A stretch of DNA of 64,000 bases from positions 23,758,119 through 23,822,118 of the forward strand of contig OY741271.1 of the NCBI GenBank assembly GCA_963514095.1, read 5' to 3'. Below, one piece after another: positions 33,746 to 45,271 of this stretch (its first letter is position 1; each line of letters starts with the position of its first letter). A program made the translations under genes and the position numbers. The DNA comes from Eutrigla gurnardus. Taxonomy: Eukaryota; Chordata; Actinopteri; Perciformes; Triglidae. The notes below the pieces were generated by a model. That model saw only the letters and a program-made list of their open reading frames with translations. It was not told the DNA's origin and searched no databases.

Positions 33746-34559
33746 TAAGAAAAAGTGGTATGATGACGTGACATAACATTAAGTACAGATTTAAAAATGT
33801 ATTCTGAATAAAATGAAGTGGTGTACTAACACTGACCTCTCCGTCGTCCCCCGGCCATGTGGGTTTCTCTTTGGCCACTTAATGCTGTTCAGGGGTCTGT
33901 GAGAGCAGGAAGGGCCAGATGTTCATGTGCACCATGTGAAGGTCAAAGCCACCAGTCTAACGGCAGTGTGTGCTACTGATCGGGGGCAGATGTTCCCCGG
34001 GTTATCCATTCCATATGGCTGTCACTCGTCCACCGGCCTTTTCACAGCACAGCTCTTGTAAACACGCTTTAGTTCACTGTTCTTCCCCCCCCCTCCCCTG
34101 TTAAACATGTCCTAAATCCAATCACCTGGTCCCCTCCGAGGGGATGATGTTGATGAATGGGAATGTGTGGTGGTTGTAGTGACCTATAAGCCCTACTGAG
34201 ATTACAGGCAGACACCGTCCCGGCCTGGCCAGGGCACCAGGAAACCGCTCCAGCTTAGGGAGGGATTGTTTGGATAGACAATGGTGTCTACCTGGTTTTA
34301 ATCCCCGCTCAGAAAGAGTACGGGGGATTGGCAGAGTTTAATAAATGAAAGTGCTCCTATAATCGGGATTTGCCAAAGTGCCCCTTTTGTGTTAATCGGA
34401 CATTTTTTACAGCATGGTTTTTGACATCTGCCACAGCAGGTGGTGTTAACCCCGTCTCTGCCCTCGTCTGCATGCAGAGACGTGCACGGAGCACGCACGT
34501 GATCTGGAAGGCAGTGTTTCAATTTAATATATTCACACAATTAAAAAAAAACTAGAAAT

Positions 34560-34960
34560 GCATAGAGAGGTTCCAGCAGTGACATTAATAATGGGATGCA
34601 GCCCGGCTCCAGCTGACTGGGAACAACCTCATTACTTACTTAGTAAAGGCTAATAGAACAAGGATGTGTAATTCCTCTATTGCTAAAATAGAAAGCTGCA
34701 TTTTAATAATTAAAGTCCAGCGTATCAGCGATAAAGCATAATAAAATTGTTCTGAAATCGAGGATTACAACAGTAAATCCCGACGGGCCAGATGTGGGAG
34801 CGCTGTATTCTGGGACCAGATTAAAGGGGAAATCCCACAGGACCGCACTGTCTTTTTCTCTGCAGCTTAGAGGCTTGTGTGGACTCAACATGCTGTAATC
34901 CACCGATTAGCTGATATAATCACCTGTAAATACACCTTGGCCACATCCCCGCGTGTGGGT
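34560..34960. promoter_or_regulatory. Candidate conserved noncoding element
   Basis: Unique, non-coding, moderately AT-rich sequence with several TAAT/ATTA homeodomain cores, in the gene desert shared by sowah/irx7 and plekhg5. Conservation is untested. Confidence 0.2.
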
Positions 34961-35429
34961 TGGACACTTTGTTACACGGACGGGTCAGGTTTGGACTTTC
35001 TGGGAACCGGAGACAGACAGCTGGAACACATAGGAGATCTCACTGAGTTCCCAGAAAGTAAACCGGACCGATGAATCCTGTTCATCCCTAAATAATAATC
35101 AAAAATCCAAGAGGCACTTTGAAGGAGCAGTGGATCCCCAGTTCAACAACCTAAAGTCTCATCAAACGCCTGAATGTGCACTTTTAGTAGAGCATCACAA
35201 GGATGTGGTGGAATAAAGCATGAACATACATGCACTGGATGAATATAATAAACACTTTTGATCAGAAATGCAATAGAATTCATGTTGGTAAGCACTTCTG
35301 AATCTGTTTTATGGTATTATTATAAATATTATTATTATTGATTGCATGCTAGACAATGACTTTCTTGACTTTTGTATTACATTTTCATGATATACTGTAA
35401 CATTTTAAACATGTTTTTATGACATGTGA

Positions 35430-35830
35430 TACTTTGTCGGAAAAAGTAATTTAAAAAGTCAAAGTTTGACTTCTTCGTGATTTTTTGACAGACTTTACAT
35501 TTTTTTAAAATATTTTTATAACCTTTTTGTGAAGTTTGCCTTTTTTTTTTAAATAGTCCTAAAAAATTATATTATAGTATGTCCAAAAAAATCATGAAAA
35601 AAGTCATAGTATAGTATTTTGAAAAGTTGAAAAGTTATACTCTAGCATGTCGAAAAAAGTCAAAAGAAAAGTCACATTACCGGTATATCATGTCGAAAAA
35701 GATCATTAAAAAAGTGATAATAAATATAGTGCGTCGAAAAAGTCTTAGTATAACACGTCCAAAAAATAATTAAGTATAGAATATCAAATAAAATCAGAAT
35801 ATAGTATGTTGAAAAAATCAGAATATGTTG
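35430..35830. repeat. Degenerate satellite related to the hAT-internal array
   Basis: Repeated short motifs such as ATAGTATGTCSAAAAAA and GTCGAAAAAGTC. These are the reverse complement of the TCGACATGCTATAGTATGAC motif of the array at 28993-31642, so this is probably an old, inverted relative. Confidence 0.5.
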
Positions 35831-36782
35831 AGAAATTACTGTCATTTATCAATGAACACTGCAGCAATAGTGAAATAATGCACATCTCATTATATAATAC
35901 ATCCCATGTCAAAGCAAAAGCACCGCTATTGTTCATAATTATTATTATCCTCATTGTCTTATTTGTTGGCAAGCTATTTATTTTGAAAACAACCTGAAAT
36001 GTGTTAATTTCTCACCATGAGTAGCTGAAAATCTCTGAAAACACGCGAGAAAATGTCAAAAAGTGTGTTATTTTGACAAATTTGGGAATCTAAATGGCTA
36101 CTTTCGCCTGCAACGTTTTTAAAAATCAATAAAGTGATAGATTTCAGTGCTTGAGCGAAGTCTCTCGATGATGCAGTGAATTACTGCCACAGTATTTCTT
36201 CTTCACCTCCCTTCACACGTTATTTTACTGCCTAGGTTAAAAACATGAGACGAGAGCAGAACAACCAGTTCATGTAGTTTTAATGCTTAATGCCATTCAG
36301 ATTCAGCCTGTTCCCTCAAATCACTCCATTACAATGGATTAAACCATTAAAAGAGGGATAAAGTATTTTAGCATTTTTATTCCGTAAGACACTTTAACAT
36401 CATTCCTGAAAGAGGAAACACATGATTTTGGTTCATAGCACATTCATACCTGGCAAGAAAAAAAAAAAAAAAAAAAAAATTAAGACTACATCGACAAAGA
36501 AAGAAAATGTACAAATCATCGAAGCAAACAATATAAACAATATTTTATATATAAAACATAGCAAGCATAATAAATATTACACATTAACAAAGACAAAAAA
36601 AAAAACTAAAAGTAAACAGAGTTAACCTATTTGGTTTGGGGCGATGTTTGGAATAAGGTTAGAAAAAGTCAGTCTGAATGTTAAGGAAATCTCCCGGGAA
36701 AAGCTGTGTTCACTCCTGACAGAACAACCCACCCAAACCTTTTTGTTCAATCTCTTATTAGTGTGCACCAACATCACTCCAT

Positions 36783-36791
36783 TTATTTATT
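36783..36791 (-). terminator. plekhg5: Candidate poly(A) signal of plekhg5
   Basis: TTTATTTAT on the + strand gives AATAAA on the - strand, about 690 nt beyond the plekhg5 stop. A nearer TTTATT at 37579-37584 lies in the last intron and would not serve the full transcript. Confidence 0.3.
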
Positions 36792-37480
36792 TTTCATACG
36801 CTGGAGTAGAGAAGGAAGTCCATCAGGGTCCTGAAACATGGCTGTGTTGGACCTTTTTTGATGAGAATCAGCTCTGGTTCAGTCAGGAATTGATGATTCA
36901 CACACATTCTGTACACAAACAGGACATTCTAATTCATTGGGTGACCGTAAATGTAAATTCACTCCTTAGTGATTCTTCTACTTAACATAGATAACTGTGC
37001 AATTTTCATTCTTTTTCTTTTGTTAAAGCAAACCAGGAGTAGTATAAATATTAGGAGGACATCCTAGGTGCTGTTTTTTTTTGTTGTTGCCACATAAAGA
37101 GAGCATTAGTGTTCCTCTCTTTGTGACGGCGACGGAGAAGATGCAGGATTCAGCTTCCACTCTGGTGCTCACTCCCCCCACAGTCCACCTTAAGGTCCCA
37201 GCCCCTATAATGCTACTTCCGTTGCAAAGTGCAAGCAGTTAGTGTCTCTCTGCCTCTCCCTTCCACTCGAGGACATTTTGGAAACCAATGCAACAGCAAA
37301 TAAAAGTGTTCAAATGCAAAAAGAAATGGTACGATCAGTGTCCAAAAAGCAACCAGAAGGGAGAGGGCAGCGAGAGAGAGTGCATTTGTGTCTCAAGGAA
37401 AATTCGGTCCATCAAAGCAAAAACAATTGTTTGATCCTTATTATGCCCACGTGGCAGCGGTCAGCTGTTTGGAAGAGTGG

Positions 37481-37490
37481 TTATACCTCC
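37481..37490 (-). CDS. plekhg5: plekhg5 last coding segment: completes Ser, then Glu-Val-stop
   Basis: Acceptor TTATTCTTAG at 37491-37500 (- strand) followed by G-GAG-GTA-TAA. It joins the previous exon's donor TC/GTAAGT to give ...TASEV, exactly the human C-terminus and a class I PDZ ligand. Without this splice the protein would stop at TAS through the intron's own TAA. Confidence 0.75.
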
Positions 37491-39464
37491 CTAAGAATAA
37501 GAAAAGAGAAACCAAATTACAATCATACACATATTATAAGGCAAAAACAGCCTAAATCTACAACCTGATTCAACATAATTTATTCAAATTAGAGGAATAA
37601 GTCGACATTTACTTTATTTTACTTGACAGGGAAAAAATACTATTATATAAGTAATGACTTACGATGCCGTGAGTGTGGAGTTGAGGACAAGAGTGGTGCG
37701 TATCCTATACAGCTGAGCTAGCGTCAGCTTCTTGTGCTGCTGAGGTGATTTCCTCTTTTTAGGCGCTGTTTCCCGTGAATCGCCTGCGGCCGTGGACTCG
37801 TTGTTCCTTTCCACGCAGGCAGAGGGAGCCGTTTCCCCGTCCGAGCCGCTGCTTTGGGGCTCCGTGCCCTCACGCGGCCCGGCGTGCTCCGTGGCGTTCA
37901 GGGCCAGTTTGCCGGCGGGCATGCTCGTGCTCAAGCAGTCGTTGGACTGGTGGAGGTCACCGGGGAACAGCTCCGGAGAGTTCGGGCCCAGCTCCGTCAG
38001 GCTTTTACTGTGAGCCAGCGGCGACGTGTCCACGCCCCTGCATCGTGATTGGTCCTGAGCCTTGGAGCTGAGCGAGTGCGTGTGCGATATGGGGGGTTTG
38101 CCGTAGAGGCGCTGCAGCAGGTTGTCCTCGGAGCGGGACAAGGCCAGAGTGGAAAACCTCTGGAGGCAGTGGAGGCGTGCCTGAACATGAGGCCGCCGGC
38201 GAGGTTTACAGGACTGGACTACCGACATCTGGGAACCCAGCGAGGCAGCATCCTCCTCCTCCTCCTCCTCCTCTTCTTCTTCCTCAACCTCCTCTAATTC
38301 TGCCTCTTCCTGCTCCGCCTCCTCCTCCTCCTCCTCCTCTCCTTCGCTGTGGCCGGGCTGAGGCCGAAGTTCTCTCTGGAGGGATTCAGGGGAGAGGGTG
38401 CCGTAGGCGCTGTCCATGGAGAGGGAGCGGCACTGAGGGTCCAGCTCCTCGGCATCGGGCCCCGTCTCCTGATCGCGCTCCGAGTAAACCCTCTGGGTGG
38501 CCTGAGGCTGTTGGACCTCAGACAGCAGGGCCACGACTGAGTCTTTACCCTCCAGGTTCATGTTGGGGGAGGGAGACTCCTGCTGGTCGCCTGGTTCATC
38601 GACGTCCATCACCGACAGGGTCTCAGTGGAGCCGTCTGATTGGCTGGAAGGAAAGTTTGGGTGGTTTAGAGGTTTATAATACTTTTTTAGCACACGGCAG
38701 GCGACGGGCTTGAAACGGCAACACCACAGAACCAGCAGGAGTTTAGGAAACTATTTATTTGTATTACAGATCCCCGTTAATACCTTTATCTTTAACATGA
38801 TCTGCTAGATGGAAGATGTTGGACTTCAGTCAAGAAGAACTTGTCAAGAAAACGAGGCGACTGAACGCTGTAGTACCTGGAGTTCTGCTGGTCTTTGTGC
38901 CTCATGCATGGGGAACTCGTGGTGGAGTTGCTGCTCTCGTCTTCCTCCTCCTCCTCCTCCTCCACGCCCTCCGTACATCTCTTCAGACTGGCCTTCTGGC
39001 GGAGGACCTCCTCGGTGCGAAGCCTCTGAAGCTGGTTCTGCAGGGGTTATCATACCGGTAAATCAATCACGCAAAACCAACCCCCCAAATCCACGTGTTA
39101 AACATTTCATAAGAGATGAACCGGCTCTCCAACCTGGACGTTGCAGATTGCATCGATCCAGCTTCGGCCCTGGGTGGCGCTGTTGGCCTGGAAAGTGTAG
39201 GCTGCCACTGCACTCTGGAACTCATTGAGGTAGATGAGGATGAATGAGCCTGGAGACAAAAAGAAGACACACAAATCAGCATCGTCTGGAAGAAGTCACA
39301 GCTAAGCAGCAAGTGTCATGTCTCAGTAGCAGTTAATCAGAACCATCAGTGATCTCCAGTGTGGGATGGAAAGAAGTACAAATTAGAAAACATACTTTTT
39401 ACTGCACTACGTTTGTCTATTCAGATTTCAATTTTCATCTCTCAACGTGGTGATTAAGCATTTC

Positions 39465-39536
<72 letters not shown>

Positions 39537-42500
39537 AGGAGCTAAAGTTTGTAAAACCGTGGCAACATATACTATCGGCCGATATTAGGCATTTTTCCAA
39601 ACTAACGGTATCGCCATTTATAATGGCCGATAAATGAAATTCTTTTAAATAAAATGAAAAACGGACGAAACACCCTTATAGAACTTAACAGAATTTGTCT
39701 CCAGTCTTGTTGGAAGTTATATTTATGAAGCTTACCAAGTCTTTTAATACTGGTCACTTTGTGTTTGGTTGTTATTGTCTTTTTGTTCAAAGGACTTTAC
39801 GTTTTATATCTTAAGTTTGTATTTTTATACATTTTATTTATCAGAACATAAAATATAAAATAATTAAATAAAATATCGGCCGATATATCGGAATATCGGA
39901 TTTTTAAATCAACAAACATTTGTATCGGTATCGGGCTCTAATATATATATATATATATAAATATCATACATAAGAGTGAAACACTGACAGGGAACATTGT
40001 ACTTTGAGTACATTTGGCTGATAATACTTCACATTGATCGTTTAAATATGTCCAAAAAAAGGGACTAAGATCTGAAAATGATAATTAATGACATGTTCAT
40101 CTGAACACTCACCAGGGTCTTTGAGCTCCTTACAGACGACGTTCTGAATGAGGAGAGGCTGCCGGATGATTTTGACTTTCTCCGCTCGTTTCACCGGCTT
40201 GGTAATTAGCAGCAGGTCGGTGAACAGGACACAGTGGACATCCATCTACGGAGGACATGAACTCGTCTCAGTGCTGACAGAAAGGCATTTCTTCCTCGTT
40301 CCGAGAGGTCAAGCGTTTTATGTGAAATGCGAGGCTACTGTGAAGCAAACATGAGAAAGCCAGATGTTGAGTGCAGAGATAAGTGAGTCAGTCTTACCCT
40401 ACTGTCTTTGCCCTCTTTCATCCTCAGCGCTCCCTCGAGATGCAGCTGTCGAGTCTCCTCCGGTGAAATTCCTCTCATGGGAGCCATGAGGTCGAAGCAG
40501 TTGTACTCCTTGAGGATCTGGCAGGGGAAATGCACAAAGCATGAGTCTCACATCTCATATCTGGACAGAGAGCTTTCTGGAAGAAGCTGTGGGAAAGCGA
40601 CGTAGCCGCCGCCCCCCCTTAAATAGTGTCGTACCTTCTCCACTTCCTCGCTGCTGCCCTCTACAGCCTCGTAGGAGTCGATGCGGGCGGAGATGGTGGC
40701 CAGCTTCTGTTGTTCCTCACGCTGGCGCATCTGGGAGTCCACGCTGTTGATGAAGCCCTCGACGGCGGCCACCTTGACGAAGAAACACAAAGAAATACAG
40801 TTACGGACATTTATACATCATTACCGAGCGGTGGAGGAAGTGTTAAAATGATTTACTTTACTACTAAAATGTATGCTAAATTAAATTTATGCAAAAAAAA
40901 AAAAAAGGAAAAAAGTATCACTAAATATTATATTTCAAGCAGAGATTTTCAACGTTTTTCAGGACTCCTCTGGCCTAAAGTGACACGGTGGAGGGACCCC
41001 CTAGTACATATCGTATAATATATTGCTTATTTAACCGGGCTAATAATAATGTGTAGTTCTGTGTATAAAAGTACTTTGTATTGCTGTATGTTTACATACA
41101 GATTAATATATTTACAGAAGATATTCTGATTCTATATTGTCATTTCTACATCACAATACAACACAAAACACATTGAATACATAGGAAGATTTATATTTGC
41201 TTATGTTGGGTCGTATTCATGTTAATGTGTATTTTTGGACGTATTTACATTTTTTGAAAGTAACTGTGAAGATTTCTGATTTAAAGTAAGTAAAAAAAAG
41301 TACTCAATACAGAATAATGTCTTGTTATTCTGGAAGTAAAGCTGTCAAAAATGTAGCGTCGTTCTGAAATGTGCGATACAACGTTAAAATACTCGTCGTC
41401 GCTGCGTTTACCATGCTGTTGACGATGTCGCGGGCCGACGGCTCGTCCGTCTTCTTGAGGACGCTCTTCAGCAGGAGCGGGTATTTGGTCAGACGCTGGT
41501 GAGGCTTCGCCAACATGTCGGGCAGCTTCAAACGGTTACACTGCTTATGGGTCTCTGCCCACTGGATAACGCCGGACAAAGACAGGAAATCAAACATTTA
41601 ATGAGCCAGAAATGTGAAAAAACACGACGGCGTGTACGGTGATGTGAGGGCTTGGAAGGCGTGGAGCGGGCGGAGGACTGACCGTGACGTAGGTCCTGAA
41701 GAGCTCATTGTCCCTGAGAAGCGTGCGCATGTTCTCCATGCAGCCCTCCTCCTCCATGCAGTAACGGATGTAGGGCTGGAACCTGGAGCCAAACTGAGCA
41801 CACATCGGACAAAGACATGCGTCAGAGATATCACTAACATCAACATGGGGGGGGGGGATATTTACTTATGACTCAGTCAATAGTCTGGAATTAATTCAGA
41901 AGACGTTACTGCATCGGTCTATACAAATGCTAGAAAGGTATTGCAAAAAAAGTAGTATTATAAGTACCGGTACTTTTTCATAAGAGCAGTATTTATGAGT
42001 GTTTATGTCTCTGCTTCTGCTGCCTGCAGGTATATTATACACACACTGCAAATACAGGTGCACATACTTATTAAAAAGCATTACAATAATAACAGGGAGG
42101 CTCCGCAGGCTGAGCCAATAAGGGCAAAGTCTTTATTGCTTCCACCTTGTCGACACTCACACTAAAAATGACTCAAGATACAGAAGTATTATCAGACAAT
42201 GTACTAAAAGTATCATCAGTAAAGTACTGTTCCTAGAAAACCTGGGAGATCGGCTCATTAGTGAAAGATCTGGTTGGTTAAACGACTTATCCAAGTCCAC
42301 AGGGTCACTCCTTGATAAGCCGTTCTATGTGGCGCCTGTTGAGATATCGGTAAACAACGTGGCTCCTACTGACCGTCCTGAAGCCGTGGTGGAGGTCGGT
42401 GGGGTCGAGCAGCGCCCGGGCCTTCCTGGCCTTCTCCAGGACGGGCAGCATCACCTCGCTCCACAGGGCCGTGTGCAGGCGGACCAGCTCCTGGACGTTG

Positions 42501-45235
42501 CTGAACAGCTTGGCCGGCTCCACCTCCGTCAGCAGGCCGCTCTCCTGCAGGTTCAGCAGCCCAGACAGGAACAGCTGTGGAGGAGGACGACGCCAAAGTT
42601 TAGAAATGTGTTCTCACGTCACACATGGCAGGGCAAAGCTCCCGTCCTTCATGTAGATACCAATTAAACTAATCAAGGCCAGTATCTAGTCTTAGATAGA
42701 CGCACAATGAAGCGCTTGTTACAGGCTCGTATCAGCACGTCGCTTACATCAGTGATGACTCGGAGTTTCTTGATGTAGGTGGCCTCCGTCTGCAGCAGCT
42801 CCCATATCGCCTCCTGCTGGTGGAACTGTCGCCTCGTCAACGTCTGCACACACAAACGCAGATCCAGTTATTAAACACAACCAATACATTCATAGATCCT
42901 TACTATGAATACATTCATATTATCACCTCCCGTGTTTAGAGAGCGTCACACAGGCAGGTACAGGTCAGTCTAACACATATATAAGAGTAGAATTTGGTCT
43001 TTTTCATGCAGTAAAATACTATGGAGGCAGAGAGACAGCTGTCAAAGTAAAGGATGTGATAAAGATGAATGGAATACTTCTATTACTTCCTTTTATGATT
43101 ATTTATGACAGGTAAATATAAATCCTGATCAGACACACAAGGTTTTATCTGCCATAAACATTTGTTTGCATTCCGTTTTTTAAACTTTAATCACATGACC
43201 CTTCCCACACTTATAAACTTGATGACTGTCACAGACAGCAGCTGAGCGGTGACATCGCCTGTCCTGATTAAGCACGTACTCATTAACAGGTGGACGGGTC
43301 TGACGGGCGTTATCGTTTACATTGGGCACGCACGCTTCCCGACAGTTCATCGCTCTGTAAGCAGCGTTCTGACGCAGACGTGCGATGAAGGAAGTGGTTC
43401 AGGCACAAACTGGGAAGCAGGATTCCAGTATGTGTTTAGTAATCAGCTGCCAGTCAGTGTTTGTCAGCGAGACATTCAGGGACTGTGTGGGGAGGGAGGG
43501 TATGGTTCTCTTTGTTGAAGGGAGGTTAGTCTGATTTAACATTTTCACATGCAGATTATTTATATTTTATTTAAATTTTCACATGCAGATTATTGTTGGA
43601 TGAAAATAATGAATAATTACTCTTTATTTTACATATTAACGTTTAATGATCAGATTGGTGTATACCTTATTATTATACCATTCTTTATGTATTTCCTTAG
43701 TTGTTATTTTTAGTTTTACCAATACAATAATATTTGATTGATTGGTAGATTATAGATAGATCATTTTCTTACAGTCCTTTAGTTCGTTTGTAATTTGGAG
43801 CTTGTTGCTAATTCACTCTTATGTGTCCAGGGTTGAAATACCTCAGAAGTTTCATACATCAAACAACATAAGTGTTAATATTTCTTCTAATTTTTGCTTC
43901 ATTCATACATTGATTGATTGATTGATTGATTGGTTTATTTAAGTGTCAAACCCCATGGTTGGTGCCCAGGCCTCATGGGCTTATTAGACACTAGTCATAT
44001 TCATCAAATAATAATTTCACAGTTACATCCACGATAGCCACGTGAGAAAATACAGAACACATCATAACACAACTAAACCATTCAAAATATGGATACAAAT
44101 ACAAATGGATTGTCATATAGGATACAGAATACTTTGCCAAAGATTCCAGGCCTTTTCTATAAAAATTTGCCAAAGCAAAAAACATCATTTTCAAACAACC
44201 AGCACAGAATCTCCCCTTCATATTCAATAATATATCAGGATTTTTAAACTGGATTGATTCAAAAAGAGAGTTCCTTAAATCACAATATAAAGGACAATAA
44301 AATTCATCTTCCACAACCTGGAGATCACAAAATTCACACTAACGTAAATACAAGTATTCATTTAATTGTAGATTACAGTCTGTGCATACACTACATCTCC
44401 CACAACCCCCCTGGGCCCTGCGTACCTCTGGGTCGTCCAGTAGCGTCTGCCAACTGTCCTCCAGGGCCAGGTTGGTCTCCTCCTCCTCCTCCCAGGAGTC
44501 CTGGTGGAAGGAGAGCTGCCGCGGCACCTTGGGCAGCCCGAACACCATGTAGGAGTGCAGCTTGCTCTGGAGCTGCTCCAAACGGTCCGTCTCCTGCCAC
44601 AACACCGGAACAATCCGTTAAAAAGACCGGCCTAATTAGGTAACGGCGCGGCGTAACTGCCCGTTTCTGTCCTTTGTGTGTCAAATTATCGATACGCTCA
44701 AACTGTAAGTGAGGACGAGTCCGAGCATTAGCATATAAATCCTGTCCTTACTGGCGCCTTAATTCTTAAATCCAACAGTGTCTGCTATTCAGGCCTTTGT
44801 TCAGCCTGGCAGGCCTTATGTAGTTATGAAAATGAGCTCTGTGCATTGAGACTGATTTTAATAATGGAGGACGAGGGGAGTGGGGGAACCGCATGGAGGG
44901 GGGGGGGGATGAACCAGCGGTTTAAGGGCCGTGAAACCTCTTAAAAAACGCACGGCTCTACATTGATTAATTGTACAGATTTAGAAGAAAAGGAGAAGGA
45001 GGTCTCCGATACTCCTATCTGTTGTGAAAGGAGGCCCCCGAGTGGTTCCTCCTCATAGTGTGGAGGGTGCAAGAGGTCCAGGTCCCCGGTGGAGATCTCT
45101 GGCCCCGGAGGGGTTGAGGGGGACACTCGGGGTGAATAGAGATGAGACAGGCAGTGACATGTGACTGACAGATACTGTCTCTATCTGACATCTGCTACCG
45201 TTTCAGGATGTGACCTCAGGAGGGGAGGGACAATG

Positions 45236-45271
<36 letters not shown>

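Larger units (their letters stand above)
32118..36770. other. Intergenic gap between sowah upstream region and plekhg5 3' end
   Basis: No supportable exon. Holds a (TAG)n tract (32979-33025), a retrotransposon-like tail (33560-33745), repeat-free complex blocks at 34090-34960 that are candidate enhancers, and degenerate satellite sequence at 35430-35830. Confidence 0.45.

Noticed and set aside
37659..37661. TAA as the true plekhg5 stop
   Set aside because: It lies inside a GTAAGT donor, and splicing to 37490 restores the family C-terminus TASEV.
38177..38713. Pro-rich + strand ORF
   Set aside because: Antisense to the Glu-rich region of the plekhg5 C-terminal exon.
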